A program made the position numbers and the translations under genes. From Leifsonia tongyongensis (lineage in GTDB: Bacteria > Actinomycetota > Actinomycetes > Actinomycetales > Microbacteriaceae), in the NCBI RefSeq assembly GCF_010686705.1, contig NZ_JAAGWY010000003.1, positions 248,001-312,000 on the forward strand: 64,000 nucleotides of DNA, read 5' to 3'. Each line of letters opens with the position of its first letter. The first letter of the stretch is position 1. The notes under the pieces are model-generated. The model worked only from the letters and a program-made list of their open reading frames with translations, searched no databases and was not told the DNA's origin. This document shows positions 48,137 to 57,302 of this stretch, piece by piece.

Positions 48137-48454
48137 ATGCAGTTCGCCGAAGAATACGCAGCACACCGGCTCAACGCGTTCGCCGAAGCCGAGCGGGCGC
48201 GGGAGCTCGAACTCCGCCGCGTCATCGCGGAACGGAAGGCACTCGCACACGAGCAGCGTGCGGCAGCCCGGAGGGCGCGGCGCACGGTCGAAGTCGTCGC
48301 CGGATCCGAGGTGCCCGTCGTGCCCGAGACGGTGACCGTCGAGACCATCCTGCGGTCCGCACCGCCGGTCGTCGTCGGGGCCCCCGTCAGCGGTGGACCC
48401 GCCTCGCGAGACGATTCCGAGGCGCGCAGGGAGCTTCACGCGGCGATGCGATGA
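48137..48454 (+). CDS. Small hypothetical protein, 105 residues
   Basis: A hydrophilic protein with a strongly charged N-terminal helix rich in Ala, Glu and Arg (about residues 1-60, likely coiled coil) and a Val/Pro-rich C-terminal part. I do not recognise a family. A GGGGAGAG ribosome-binding site precedes the ATG. The TGA overlaps an in-frame ATG of the following LAL regulator gene by four bases, but that upstream start is doubtful, so coupling is uncertain. Confidence 0.6.
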   Translation: MQFAEEYAAHRLNAFAEAERARELELRRVIAERKALAHEQRAAARRARRTVEVVAGSEVPVVPETVTVETILRSAPPVVVGAPVSGGPASRDDSEARRELHAAMR

Positions 48455-48528
48455 AAGCGATTTCGCCCGTGGCGAAGGCGAGCGAAAAAACGGGTTCGAA
48501 CGTCGGTGGCTCGTGGCACGATGAAGCC

Positions 48529-51441
48529 ATGAAGTCACCGGCGGCGAGCCCTTCGATGATCGGGCGTGAGGCCGATCTCGAGACGTTGCGCGAACAGCTC
48601 GCGGAGAGCTCCGAGGGTCATCCGCGGGCCGTCGTCGTGGGGGGAGAGGCAGGCATAGGCAAGACGCGCCTGCTCGACGAATTCCGGGCCGAAGCGTCGC
48701 GGTCTGCTCTCGTCCTGACCGGCCGCAGTGTCGACCTGGGGGCCGACGGGGCGCCGTACGCCCCGTTCACCGCCATCCTCCGCCAGCTCGCCGACGACAT
48801 CGGAATCGATGCCCTCCTCGAGGCGGCCGGTACGAGTCGCAGCGTGCTGACGGTGCTGCTTCCGGAGCTCGGCGCGATCGAGGGGCTCGGTCCGCCGGCA
48901 ATAGCCGAGCGCGCCGGGGTCGAGCGGCTCTACGAACTCGTCGCGGTGCTGCTCGAGAACGTCTCGCGGGCGCGCCAGCTGGTCATCGTGATCGAAGACA
49001 TCCACTGGGCAGACATGGCGACGCTCGACCTCGTGCGGTTCCTAATCCGCATGCTCACAGGCGGCCGCATCCTGATCATGCTCAGCTACCGCAGCGACGA
49101 AGTTCTGCGCGGGCATCCGCTGCGCTCCTACCTGCCCGAGCTCGACCGCACGCGACGTGTCGTCCGCTGGGAGCTCGCGCGTCTCGATCGCGCCCAGGTC
49201 GCGGCGCAGTGCGAGCAGATCCTCGGATGCCCCGCCGACGCCGCAACGGTCGACCGGGTGTACCAGCTGAGCGAAGGTGTTCCGTTCTTCGTCGAAGAGC
49301 TGATCGGCATCGACCATCTCGGCACGGGCGACGACCTGCCCGAGACGCTCCGGGAGTTGCTGCTCGCACGCTACGAGCGGCTCAGCGAACCGACCCAGCA
49401 CGTCCTCCGGCTCATGTCGGCCGGTGGCAGCTGTGTCGACCACGAGCTCGTCGCCGCGGTGTTCACGGGCACCCCGGAGGAGCTCGACGCTGCTGCACGC
49501 GAAGCGGTGACCGCCAACGTGCTCACCACCGACGGAAATGAGTACTCGTTCCGGCACGCCCTCGTGCGCGAGGCGATCCACACCGACCTGCTTCCCGGGG
49601 AGCGCGCGCGATTCCACACCCGCTACGCCGAAGCACTCGAGAGCGGCCGTGGAGGTCCCCGTTCCCCGAGCGAGATCTCCTACCACTGGATGGCCGCGCA
49701 TGATGTGGGCCGCGCGTTCGTCGCGACCCTCGAGGCGATGGAAGAAGCGCGGCTCTCGTACGCTTACGTTGCGGCAGCCACGATGGGCGAACGCGCCATC
49801 GAGCTGTGGGACCGTGTCGCCGGCGCCGAAGAGATAGCAGGGCGCAGCAGGATCGACTTGCTGGCGCAGACTGCGTCCGCGCTGCGGAACGCCGGGGAGA
49901 GCGACCGGGCGCTGTCGATGATCAACGTGGCCATCGACGAGAGCCCGCGCGAGCCGGGCGACAGGTATGCGCGACTTCTGCGCGACAAGGCACAGTACCT
50001 GGCGAACCTCAGCCGTCCCGGTTCCACCCAGCTGTTGCGGCAGGCGCTCGAACTCCTGCCTGACAGCGCGGACAGCTCATTGCGTGCACAGCTGCTCGGC
50101 GAGCTCGCCGGCCGCCTCATGCTGGAGGCACGTGACGACGAAGCCGTCGAGACGGCCACCCTCGCCTTCGAGGAGGCGAGCGCCGGGGGAGTGACCGAGC
50201 GCATGTCGATCGCCGCAACCGTACGCGGGGTCGCTCGCGTCGGTCGCGGAGAGATCGACGCAGGGCTCGCCGACCTCGAGAAGGCGCGCATGCTCGCCGG
50301 AGTCGACGGAGGTCCGCTCCTGCGCTACTTCGTCAATGCGTCCGACGTGATGAACCTTCTCGGCAGGTACGACGACGCGATCGCGATCGCCCAGACCGGC
50401 GCCGAGCAGGCGCGCGAGCGCGGCATGGAACGCACGTCGGGTGTGATGCTGTCGTCGAACACGGTCGAACCGCTGCTGGCGGCGGGCAGGCTCGATTCGG
50501 CGGAGGCGCTCCTCGACCCGGCTCTCGCGCTCGATCCTCCGCCGGGATTCCGGGTTCACCTGCAGCGCATGAAACTCTGGCTCACGCTCTGGCGCGGTGA
50601 TCCCGCGCGTGCCGACGAGCTGCTGCGCGGGTGGCGTGCGGGCATGGTCGCGCAAAGCGAACTCGAAATGCAGTCGCGCCTCGGTTTCGCCCGTGTCGCC
50701 GCCGAGATCGCGTTCGCCCAAGGCGACCTGCAGCGTGCCTGGAACGATGCCGGCGCCATCACCGCACCCGAACGGCGCCGGATGCCCGCCTACGACCTCC
50801 CGCTGCTCGCGATCGCATCGCGCACCCTCGTCGCGCTGTCGAAAGCGGATTCGTCAATCGACACCACGGATGAAGAGACACGACTGCGGAAAGTCATGGC
50901 CGATGTCGGCGACTGGCCGACCGCGCCGGTCTGGCGGGCCGTGTTCGACGCTGAACTCGGCGGCACCGATCACGATGGCACCTCCGTGAGCGGATGGCAG
51001 GCGGCGAGCGAAGCGGTCGTCGTCGAGACCGCACCGGTCCACCTGCGTCCATACACGCGCTTCCGACTCGCACAGGCGCTCGTCGTGAACGGTGAGCGGG
51101 CAGAGGCGGAGATGGTCGCACGAGCGGCGCGCCGCGGTGCCGAACGGCTCGGCCTCGGGCTCATAACGTCCTGGATCGACGACTTCGCCGCGCAAGCAGG
51201 GCTCGACCTCGGCGCGGAAGCGGCCAGGCATCCACGGGTCGATCTCGACCCGAGCAGACTCACCGAGCGCGAGCAGCAGGTGCTGGCGCTCATCGAACAG
51301 GGGCTCAGCAACCGGCAGATCGGCGAGCGTCTCTACATCAGCGCCAAGACGGCGAGCGTTCACGTCTCGAGCATCCTGCGGAAAGTCGGGGCATCCTCAC
51401 GAACCGAGGCCGTCTATCGGGCGGCACACACGATGCACTGA
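48529..51441 (+). CDS. LAL-type LuxR family regulator with N-terminal AAA ATPase
   Basis: A 970-residue regulator of the same type as the gene at 520. Walker A GGEAGIGKTRLL is near residue 42, Walker B-like VIVIEDIHWAD near 158, and an arginine-finger region follows. A long helical TPR-like section fills about 380-880. The C-terminal LuxR helix-turn-helix LTEREQQVLALIEQGLSNRQI is at about residues 907-965. The ATG at 48529 starts with the domain; an upstream in-frame ATG at 48451, overlapping the previous stop, would add 26 residues of uncharacteristic sequence. Confidence 0.88.
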   Translation: MKSPAASPSMIGREADLETLREQLAESSEGHPRAVVVGGEAGIGKTRLLDEFRAEASRSALVLTGRSVDLGADGAPYAPFTAILRQLADDIGIDALLEAAGTSRSVLTVLLPELGAIEGLGPPAIAERAGVERLYELVAVLLENVSRARQLVIVIEDIHWADMATLDLVRFLIRMLTGGRILIMLSYRSDEVLRGHPLRSYLPELDRTRRVVRWELARLDRAQVAAQCEQILGCPADAATVDRVYQLSEGVPFFVEELIGIDHLGTGDDLPETLRELLLARYERLSEPTQHVLRLMSAGGSCVDHELVAAVFTGTPEELDAAAREAVTANVLTTDGNEYSFRHALVREAIHTDLLPGERARFHTRYAEALESGRGGPRSPSEISYHWMAAHDVGRAFVATLEAMEEARLSYAYVAAATMGERAIELWDRVAGAEEIAGRSRIDLLAQTASALRNAGESDRALSMINVAIDESPREPGDRYARLLRDKAQYLANLSRPGSTQLLRQALELLPDSADSSLRAQLLGELAGRLMLEARDDEAVETATLAFEEASAGGVTERMSIAATVRGVARVGRGEIDAGLADLEKARMLAGVDGGPLLRYFVNASDVMNLLGRYDDAIAIAQTGAEQARERGMERTSGVMLSSNTVEPLLAAGRLDSAEALLDPALALDPPPGFRVHLQRMKLWLTLWRGDPARADELLRGWRAGMVAQSELEMQSRLGFARVAAEIAFAQGDLQRAWNDAGAITAPERRRMPAYDLPLLAIASRTLVALSKADSSIDTTDEETRLRKVMADVGDWPTAPVWRAVFDAELGGTDHDGTSVSGWQAASEAVVVETAPVHLRPYTRFRLAQALVVNGERAEAEMVARAARRGAERLGLGLITSWIDDFAAQAGLDLGAEAARHPRVDLDPSRLTEREQQVLALIEQGLSNRQIGERLYISAKTASVHVSSILRKVGASSRTEAVYRAAHTMH

Positions 51442-51449
51442 ACGTGCAC

Positions 51450-52316
51450 TCACCGCCGGGGCAGTGACACCGGGCCGGCGTAGTCGTTTGCGATGGTGGT
51501 CTCGAACGAGTGGAGCTGCTGAGGAAGCAGGTCGGCCTTGACGAACAGCGAGACACCGAGGCCTGCGCCCGCGACGATGACGACGTTCGCCAGTAGAACC
51601 CACAGCGGCGCCCATCCGCGGCCCGAGACCCGGTGAACGCGCACACCCCGGGCGATCAGGTAGGCGAACGGGCTGAGGATCACCCATGCCCACGACGCAC
51701 GCTTGTGGTACCCGAACCCGGCGAGCCGTCGGCGATCCCGTACCGCGAAGGCGATCCACAGGAGCGGCATCAGCAGCATGGCAGCCAGCATGACGTACCA
51801 GGCCGCGCCGACAGCCGCGAGCACACCGAGCGTCGCAGCGATCACCACGGAGATCCACGGCGTGAACGCCATCATCCAGACACCGGGGGTGTTCCAGTGG
51901 GTCGGTTGCAGCCAGCTGCTCTCCGCGGCGGTAGTCGCAACGCGGTCGGCGCGCGCCGGGCGGCCGCGGGTGGGAAGGTCATCGTCCCCGGTCAGCGCCA
52001 GAGCCGGCGTCTGCTCGGTCGAGAGCGTCGGCGCAAGAGTCGGCGCCGTCACCACGGGTGCCGCCGGCGCAGCAGGGACGGGCGCAGCAGGAACGGGGGC
52101 GACCGCAGGAACGGGGGCGACCGCAGGGGCGGCGGGAGCAGCTGACGGGCCGTCGAAGTAGGTCGCCCAGCTCGACGCGAAGTCCCCGGCGGGCGACGGC
52201 GGAGCCTGTGTGTGCTCGGTCCAGCCCTGACCGTTCCACCAGCGCACGGCGGACGGCGTCAGAGGGTCTTCGTACCAGCCGGCGACGGGAATCGCCTCCA
52301 TCGTCGATGTGCTCAC
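51450..52316 (-). CDS. DUF2510 domain membrane protein
   Basis: A 288-residue protein. The N-terminal DUF2510 domain (AGWYEDPLTPSAVRWWNGQGWTEH) covers about residues 12-36 and resembles a small WW-like fold common in actinobacterial membrane proteins. A low-complexity Ala/Pro/Val linker follows (about 60-105), then four or five transmembrane helices. Function unknown. The start is GTG 52316 with a GGAGG ribosome-binding site; ATG 52301 is in frame. Confidence 0.82.
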   Translation of the reverse strand: MSTSTMEAIPVAGWYEDPLTPSAVRWWNGQGWTEHTQAPPSPAGDFASSWATYFDGPSAAPAAPAVAPVPAVAPVPAAPVPAAPAAPVVTAPTLAPTLSTEQTPALALTGDDDLPTRGRPARADRVATTAAESSWLQPTHWNTPGVWMMAFTPWISVVIAATLGVLAAVGAAWYVMLAAMLLMPLLWIAFAVRDRRRLAGFGYHKRASWAWVILSPFAYLIARGVRVHRVSGRGWAPLWVLLANVVIVAGAGLGVSLFVKADLLPQQLHSFETTIANDYAGPVSLPRR

Positions 52317-52453
52317 AGCCTGACCTCCTCACGCTCGTGGCTCGCTCCGGTCGGTCCGGAGGGCATACGTCGAGTCTAAGGAAGTACTGGTGAGGGCCGG
52401 TTACCCCAAACCGAGGGCGTAGAAGTGGCGACACGCCGGTGGTAGTGCACGGG

Positions 52454-52831
52454 TCAGCCGCTGATCAGGCGGGCGCAGTCGATGCACAGTTCGGCCGTCG
52501 GTCGCGCGTTCAGTCGGTCGATCCCGATCGGTCGCCCGCACCGCGCACACACTCCGAACGTGCCGTCCGCGAGGCGCGAGAGCGCAGCATCGACGGCGTG
52601 CAGATCGGCCGCGGCTTCACGTTGCACAGCGTCGAGTCGTGACCACTCGAACGAGAGCGTGGGGCCCTCCGGGTCGTGCTCGTCATCCGCCTGACCGTCG
52701 GCTCGGGCAGAAAGCACGTCGCCCATCGACGCAGCCAGCGTGCTGGCCTCCTCGGCGTCGAGCGCGCGGCGCTCTCGAAGGACGCGCTTGAAGCGGGCGA
52801 GTGTCGGTGTGGACAGCCCTGACGCGCTCAT
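52454..52831 (-). CDS. DksA/TraR family C4 zinc-finger protein
   Basis: A 125-residue protein with an N-terminal coiled-coil region and a C-terminal four-cysteine zinc finger, CARCGRPIGIDRLNARPTAE followed by LCIDC (about residues 97-119). DksA/TraR proteins bind RNA polymerase through its secondary channel and alter promoter choice, often with ppGpp. The tip acidic residues typical of DksA are not clear here. The start at ATG 52831 lies 25 bases after the glutathione peroxidase stop, so the two may be co-transcribed. Confidence 0.88.
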   Translation of the reverse strand: MSASGLSTPTLARFKRVLRERRALDAEEASTLAASMGDVLSARADGQADDEHDPEGPTLSFEWSRLDAVQREAAADLHAVDAALSRLADGTFGVCARCGRPIGIDRLNARPTAELCIDCARLISG

Positions 52832-52856
52832 AGCGCCGCTCGCTTCGTCTCCGCCG

Positions 52857-53342
52857 TCAGGCGACGGGAAGCGACGCCTCGATGAGCTGAAGGATCTCGG
52901 GCGCATCCGGCTCGACCTGCGGGCGGAAGCGGTGGACCTCGCCGGTCGGTGTGATCACGAACTTCTCGAAATTCCATTTGACCTTGCCGGCCTTGCCTTC
53001 GGCATCCGGCGTCTTGGTGAGCTCGGTGTAGAGCGGGTGCTGCGAACGGCCGTTCACCCGCACCTTCTCCATCATCGGAAAGGTGACACCCCAGGTCGTC
53101 GAGCAGTACTCCTTGATCGCCTCGGTCGAACTCAGCTCCTGGAGGAACTGGTTGCTCGGGAACCCGATCACGGTGAAGCCGCGGTCGCCGTAGGTCTTCT
53201 GCAGGTTCTCGAGCTTCTCGTACTGCGGCGAGAGCCCGCAGCGCGAGGCCACATTGACGACCAGGATGACTTTGCCGTCGAACTCGGCGAGCGAGGTCGG
53301 GTCCCCGTCGATGGTCTGGATGGGGATGTCCGTGAGACTCAT
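52857..53342 (-). CDS. Glutathione peroxidase family thiol peroxidase
   Basis: A 161-residue thioredoxin-fold peroxidase. The peroxidatic residue is Cys35 in NVASRCGLSPQY, in place of selenocysteine. The Gln of GFPSNQF (near 75) and the Trp of KWNFEKF (near 130) complete the catalytic set. Members without selenium usually use thioredoxin as reductant; in actinobacteria without glutathione this is likely. TAAACT 12 nt upstream of the ATG indicates a leaderless transcript. Confidence 0.94.
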   Translation of the reverse strand: MSLTDIPIQTIDGDPTSLAEFDGKVILVVNVASRCGLSPQYEKLENLQKTYGDRGFTVIGFPSNQFLQELSSTEAIKEYCSTTWGVTFPMMEKVRVNGRSQHPLYTELTKTPDAEGKAGKVKWNFEKFVITPTGEVHRFRPQVEPDAPEILQLIEASLPVA

Positions 53343-53462
53343 GAATTGAGTTTATGCATCCACTGCAAGTATTCGTATGCATGGAAGCGAATGACCCAGC
53401 CAAGTGTCAGTTTCACTCACAGAATCGTCGCCGGCCGGCGACGGGGTGCAGGATTGTGAACT

Positions 53463-54488
53463 ATGAACTCCATCACCTCGAATGCGTCCAGTCGTCAATG
53501 GCAGCTCGTCAGACGGCCTGTCGGCTGGCCGGTCGAGGAGGACTTCCGGTTCGTCACGGTCGAGCTTCCCGACCTCTCCGAGGGCGACGTCCGGGTGAGC
53601 AACGAGTTCGTCTCCGTCGACCCGTACATGCGGGGCCGCATGAACGACGTCAAGTCATACACTCCGCCCTACGCGCTCGGCCAGACCATGGTCGGCGGCG
53701 CGGTCGGCCGGGTCATCGAGTCCCGCTCGGCGGCCCACGCTGTCGGCGACCTCGTCCAGCACTTCCAGGGCTGGCGTGATGTCGCCCAGGGGCCCGGCGC
53801 CCAGTTCCGCAAAGTCGCCGAGATTCCGGGCATCTCGTCGTCGGCCTACCTCAGTGCCGTCGGGATGACGAGTCTCACGGCCTGGGTCGGCCTGCTGGTC
53901 ATCGCCGAGATGCGTCCGGGTGACACGGTCTTCGTGTCCGGTGCGGCCGGCGCGGTCGGGTCGGCGGCAGGCCAGATCGCCCGGCTACGGGGCGCCGCCC
54001 GCGTGATCGGCAGTGCCGGATCGGATGAGAAGGTCGCCCTGCTGACCGAGCGTTACGGTTTCGACGCGGCCTTCAACTACCGCAACGGGCACATCGCGCG
54101 TCAACTGCAGGCGGCCGCGCCCGACGGCATCGACGTGTACTTCGACAATGTCGGTGGCGAGCACCTGGAGGCCGCCATCTTCGCGTTCAAGGACGGCGGA
54201 CGGGCCGCCCTGTGCGGGGCGATCTCGGGCTACAACGCCGAGACCGCGGAGCCGGGGCCGCGCAACCTGTCGATGATCACGAGCAAAGGGCTCACCCTGC
54301 GCGGGTTCACCATCGGCAACTACCAGCAGCACGCCGCCGACTTCGCCGCGGAGATCGCCCCGAAGGTCGCTTCGGGCGAGATCGTCTACGACGAGACCGT
54401 GGTCGACGGGATCGAGAACGCCCTCGAGGCCTTCTTCGGGCTCATGCGCGGCGAGAACACCGGCAAGATGGTGGTGCGTACCGCCTGA
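53463..54488 (+). CDS. NADP-dependent zinc-free alcohol dehydrogenase-like reductase (MDR)
   Basis: A 341-residue medium-chain reductase of the CurA/leukotriene B4 dehydrogenase type. RPVGWPVEEDFRFV opens the GroES-like domain, VDPYMRGRMNDVKSY near residue 55 is a family hallmark, and the cofactor loop SGAAGAVGSAAGQIARLRGA near 160-180 marks the Rossmann domain. No zinc ligands are present. These enzymes reduce alpha,beta-unsaturated carbonyls with NADPH. The gene is monocistronic and convergent with the rhodanese gene. Confidence 0.91.
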   Translation: MNSITSNASSRQWQLVRRPVGWPVEEDFRFVTVELPDLSEGDVRVSNEFVSVDPYMRGRMNDVKSYTPPYALGQTMVGGAVGRVIESRSAAHAVGDLVQHFQGWRDVAQGPGAQFRKVAEIPGISSSAYLSAVGMTSLTAWVGLLVIAEMRPGDTVFVSGAAGAVGSAAGQIARLRGAARVIGSAGSDEKVALLTERYGFDAAFNYRNGHIARQLQAAAPDGIDVYFDNVGGEHLEAAIFAFKDGGRAALCGAISGYNAETAEPGPRNLSMITSKGLTLRGFTIGNYQQHAADFAAEIAPKVASGEIVYDETVVDGIENALEAFFGLMRGENTGKMVVRTA

Positions 54489-54500
54489 GCGGACCGCCGC

Positions 54501-54568
54501 GTGTCAGGCTGATTCGCGTGTCAGGCTGATTCGCGTGTCAGGCTGATTCGCGTGTCAGGCGGCTTCGC
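54501..54568. repeat. 17-bp tandem repeat (four copies) spanning a stop codon
   Basis: GTGTCAGGCTGATTCGC occurs exactly three times (54501-54517, 54518-54534, 54535-54551) and a fourth time with two changes (54552-54568, GTGTCAGGCGGCTTCGC). The fourth copy holds the TGA and last codons of the minus-strand rhodanese gene. The extra copies form the whole spacer between that gene and the convergent reductase gene. Replication slippage of the gene end is the simplest explanation. Confidence 0.85.
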
Positions 54569-55481
54569 GCGCCAGCGGCGCATCCTCGTCGTCGGCCCAC
54601 TCGTTGAGGGAGCCGTCGTAGATCGCGACATCGGTGCGTCCGAGCAGCGCCAGCACCAGTGCATCCGCCGCCGCCGCGATGCCGCCCCCGCAGTAGCTGA
54701 CGATCGGGTCGGGCGAGGCCAGGACAGCCGCGAACGTGGCGCGCAGGTCCGCCAAGGGCAGGAGGGCGTTCGTCTCGCGCGAGACGAGCCGGCCGGCCGG
54801 GGCGTTCACGCTGCCGGGGATGTGGCCGAGCCGGCCCCGCTGTCCCGCTTCGCCGGCGAATTCCTTCGGCGGCACGGCGCAGACGAGTGTCGCACGCTCG
54901 TCGCCGTTCACGACGGATTCGACGTACGCCTTGTCGACCCACAGGTCTGGGCGCTCGTCGGCGGTGAAACCTGCCGCCCGGCGGGGCTCGACGTTGCCGA
55001 GTTCGGTCGCTCGGCCTTCGGCCTTCCACTTGGTCAGGCCACCGTCGAGGATCGCCACCCGGTCGTAGCCGAAGGCACGGAAGAGCCACCAGACCCGCGC
55101 TGCCCAGGTTCCGACGGCGCTGTCGTAGACGATCACGGTGGTCTCGTTGTCGACCCCGACGGATGCGGCCGCCGCGACGAACTGCTCGTCGTCCGGGCGG
55201 CTGAACGCGTAGGCGCCGGCCGGGTCGCTGAAAGTCTCCAGGAGGTCGGCGAAAACCGAGCCGGGGATGTGGCCGTCGACGAGGTACTGGTCGAGCCCGC
55301 TCAGCCAGGCCAGCCCGCCGTGCGGGTGCGGCACCTGAAGCACCGTCGCGTCGAGGATGACGAGCCCGTCGGAGCCCAGGTGGTCGGCGAGCCATTGCGT
55401 CGACACGGTCGGCCCGTCGAGGGCGGCGCCGACGATCGGGCTGGTCGGGTCGGTGGAGGCGGATGCGGTTGAGCTGGTCAC
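54555..55481 (-). CDS. Two-domain rhodanese sulfurtransferase
   Basis: A 308-residue sulfurtransferase with an inactive N-terminal and an active C-terminal rhodanese domain. The persulfide Cys is in the loop VSYCGGGIAAA near residue 262. Several features differ from the gene at 22338: a longer C-terminus and the loop CGGGIAA instead of CGSGVTA, so the substrates may differ. The start is GTG 55481 with TACCGT 12 nt upstream, indicating a leaderless message. The end lies in a 17-bp tandem repeat. Confidence 0.9.
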   Translation of the reverse strand: MTSSTASASTDPTSPIVGAALDGPTVSTQWLADHLGSDGLVILDATVLQVPHPHGGLAWLSGLDQYLVDGHIPGSVFADLLETFSDPAGAYAFSRPDDEQFVAAAASVGVDNETTVIVYDSAVGTWAARVWWLFRAFGYDRVAILDGGLTKWKAEGRATELGNVEPRRAAGFTADERPDLWVDKAYVESVVNGDERATLVCAVPPKEFAGEAGQRGRLGHIPGSVNAPAGRLVSRETNALLPLADLRATFAAVLASPDPIVSYCGGGIAAAADALVLALLGRTDVAIYDGSLNEWADDEDAPLAREAA

Positions 55482-55551
55482 GCGTCCACGGTAGCCAGTC
55501 CCGGCGTGGCGCGCTCTCGCACCCGCAACACGTCGTAACGAGAGGAGCGCG

Positions 55552-56937
55552 TCAGCACTCGATGACGTTGACGGCGAGTCCGCCTTCGCTGGTCTCCTTG
55601 TACTTCGTGGACATGTCGAGCCCGGTCTGGCGCATCGTCTCGATCACGGTGTCGAGCGAGACCAGGTGGATCCCGTCGCCGTGGAGGGCGAGCCTGGCCG
55701 CAGAGACGGCGGTCGACGAGGCGATGGCGTTGCGTTCGATGCAGGGGATCTGTACCAGGCCGCCGACCGGGTCGCAGGTGAGTCCGAGGTGGTGTTCCAT
55801 CGCGATCTCGGCCGCGTTCTCCACCTGGCGTGGGGTGCCGCCCAGCACTGCGCACAGGGCCCCGGCGGCCATCGCGCAGGCCGATCCGACTTCGGCCTGG
55901 CAGCCGCCTTCGGCTCCGGAGATCGATGCGTTCGCCTTGAACAGCGAGCCGATCGCGGTGGCCGTGAGCAGGTACTTCCGGATGCCCTCCTGCGACGCTC
56001 CGGGAACGAAGCGCATGTAGTAGTGCGCGACGGCCGGCACGATTCCTGCGGCGCCGTTCGTGGGCGCTGTCACCACGCGCCCGCCGGATGCGTTCTCTTC
56101 GTTGACCGCGAGAGCGAACGCGTGCAGCCATTCGATGGAGGTGTCGCGCTGGGGCTCACGGTCTGCCACCTCGAGGTGCTCGCGCAGTGCCGCCGCCCGG
56201 CGCCTCACGCCCAGTCCGCCCGGGAGTGTTCCGCCGCCGGCGAGACCGTTCGCCACGCATTCGGCCATCGCCGACCAGATCAGGTCGAGCCTTTCGATGG
56301 TCTGCTGCTCGCCGTGCAGGGCGAACTCGTTGAGCCGCGCCACCTCGCAGATGGGGATGTCGAGATCGTCGCAGATCCCGATGAGCTGTTCGGACGTGTG
56401 GTACGGCAGCGGATGCGCGGCCCGGGCCGCCAGTTCGGCCTCTTCGCCGTCGCGCCGGATGAACCCGCCCCCGATCGAGTAGTAGGTCTCTTCGACGAGG
56501 GGGAGCACGTCGGTCGTCCCGTCGGGTCCGGGGCCCCACGCGCTGAGCGTGAGGGCGTTGGGGTGGCCGGGCAGGCGCGTGCGCGGCTCGAACGAGATAT
56601 CGTCTTTGGCGATCGGGATGCGGTGGGTGCCGGCCAGCAGGAGCGTCGCGTCTGCGCCGAGGTCGGCCCACGAGCCGCGGACCTGGGCTGGGTCGCAGTT
56701 CTCCGGGGCGATGTCGGCGAGGCCCGCGAGGATCGCATCCGGAGTTCCGTGGCCGATGCCGGTCGCCCCGAGCGACCCGTAGAGGGTGCAGGTGACATGG
56801 CTCACCTGGTCGAGGACTCCGACGTCGACGAGTCCGCCCGCGAATGCGCGCGCCGCTCTCATCGGCCCGACGGTGTGGGAACTCGAGGGGCCGATACCGA
56901 TCGAGAAGAGGTCGAAGGCCGAGACGTACGCTGTCAC
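55552..56937 (-). CDS. sdaA: L-serine ammonia-lyase (iron-sulfur, single chain)
   Basis: A 461-residue enzyme that deaminates L-serine to pyruvate and ammonia. The N-terminal ACT-like beta domain contains SIGIGPSSSHTVGPMRAA near residue 13, which includes the SSSHT serine-binding loop. The alpha domain has cysteine clusters in GGCQAEVGSACAM (near 343) and LTCDPVGGLVQIPC (near 384), supplying three ligands to a catalytic [4Fe-4S] cluster. The single chain covers both domains, unlike the two-subunit Bacillus form. It starts at GTG 56937 with TAGACT 12 nt upstream, so the message is probably leaderless. Confidence 0.95.
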   Translation of the reverse strand: MTAYVSAFDLFSIGIGPSSSHTVGPMRAARAFAGGLVDVGVLDQVSHVTCTLYGSLGATGIGHGTPDAILAGLADIAPENCDPAQVRGSWADLGADATLLLAGTHRIPIAKDDISFEPRTRLPGHPNALTLSAWGPGPDGTTDVLPLVEETYYSIGGGFIRRDGEEAELAARAAHPLPYHTSEQLIGICDDLDIPICEVARLNEFALHGEQQTIERLDLIWSAMAECVANGLAGGGTLPGGLGVRRRAAALREHLEVADREPQRDTSIEWLHAFALAVNEENASGGRVVTAPTNGAAGIVPAVAHYYMRFVPGASQEGIRKYLLTATAIGSLFKANASISGAEGGCQAEVGSACAMAAGALCAVLGGTPRQVENAAEIAMEHHLGLTCDPVGGLVQIPCIERNAIASSTAVSAARLALHGDGIHLVSLDTVIETMRQTGLDMSTKYKETSEGGLAVNVIEC

Positions 56938-57019
56938 ATTTCCAGTCTACGTTCCCATTCGCGCATGATTCGTGCGCGGATGCGCAGAAGCACGCACGAT
57001 TCCGCTGACCCCAGAAATA

Positions 57020-57062
57020 AGCAACCGGGGTTGACAAATCCGAGATAGCAACCTAGGTTGCT
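57020..57062 (+). promoter_or_regulatory. Leaderless promoter overlapped by two operator palindromes
   Basis: TTGACA (57031-57036), 17 bases and TAGGTT (57054-57059) form a near-consensus promoter whose start point should coincide with the ATG at 57066. AGCAACCTAGGTTGCT (57047-57062) is a perfect 16-bp palindrome covering the -10, and AGCAACCGGGGTTGAC (57020-57035), an imperfect version, covers the -35. A repressor bound to either would block RNA polymerase. The adjacent HTH protein is the obvious candidate. Confidence 0.75.
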
Positions 57063-57065
57063 TAT

Positions 57066-57302
57066 ATGCCTCCCATCACACCGGACCCCATCGGGGGAGT
57101 CGCAGACGGACTGGCCTCGGTCGTCGCGCTCCGCGAACTCGCCGATCGGCTCGAAGACGCCGAAGTCGAACGCGCCCTCCGCGAGGGCTGGAGCTGGAGC
57201 CAGGTCGCCGAAGCCCTCGGGGTGAGCCGGCAGGCCGTCCACAAGAAGCACCTGCGCCGTATCGCCGACGCAGGAATCGACCTCAGGAGACGAAATGGAT
57301 GA
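57066..57302 (+). CDS. Small helix-turn-helix regulator
   Basis: A 78-residue DNA-binding protein that consists of little more than one helix-turn-helix (WSWSQVAEALGVSRQAVHKK, about residues 41-60) and an N-terminal helix. It probably binds the two palindromes in its own promoter. The gene is leaderless. Its end overlaps the start of the Clp-N protein gene by eight bases, so the two are translationally coupled. It resembles the short HTH proteins often found beside solitary Clp N-domain proteins in actinobacteria. Confidence 0.85.
   Translation: MPPITPDPIGGVADGLASVVALRELADRLEDAEVERALREGWSWSQVAEALGVSRQAVHKKHLRRIADAGIDLRRRNG

Noticed and set aside
53230-53250. Selenocysteine in the glutathione peroxidase
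   Set aside because: The active-site codon reads Cys, there is no in-frame TGA, and no SECIS is needed.
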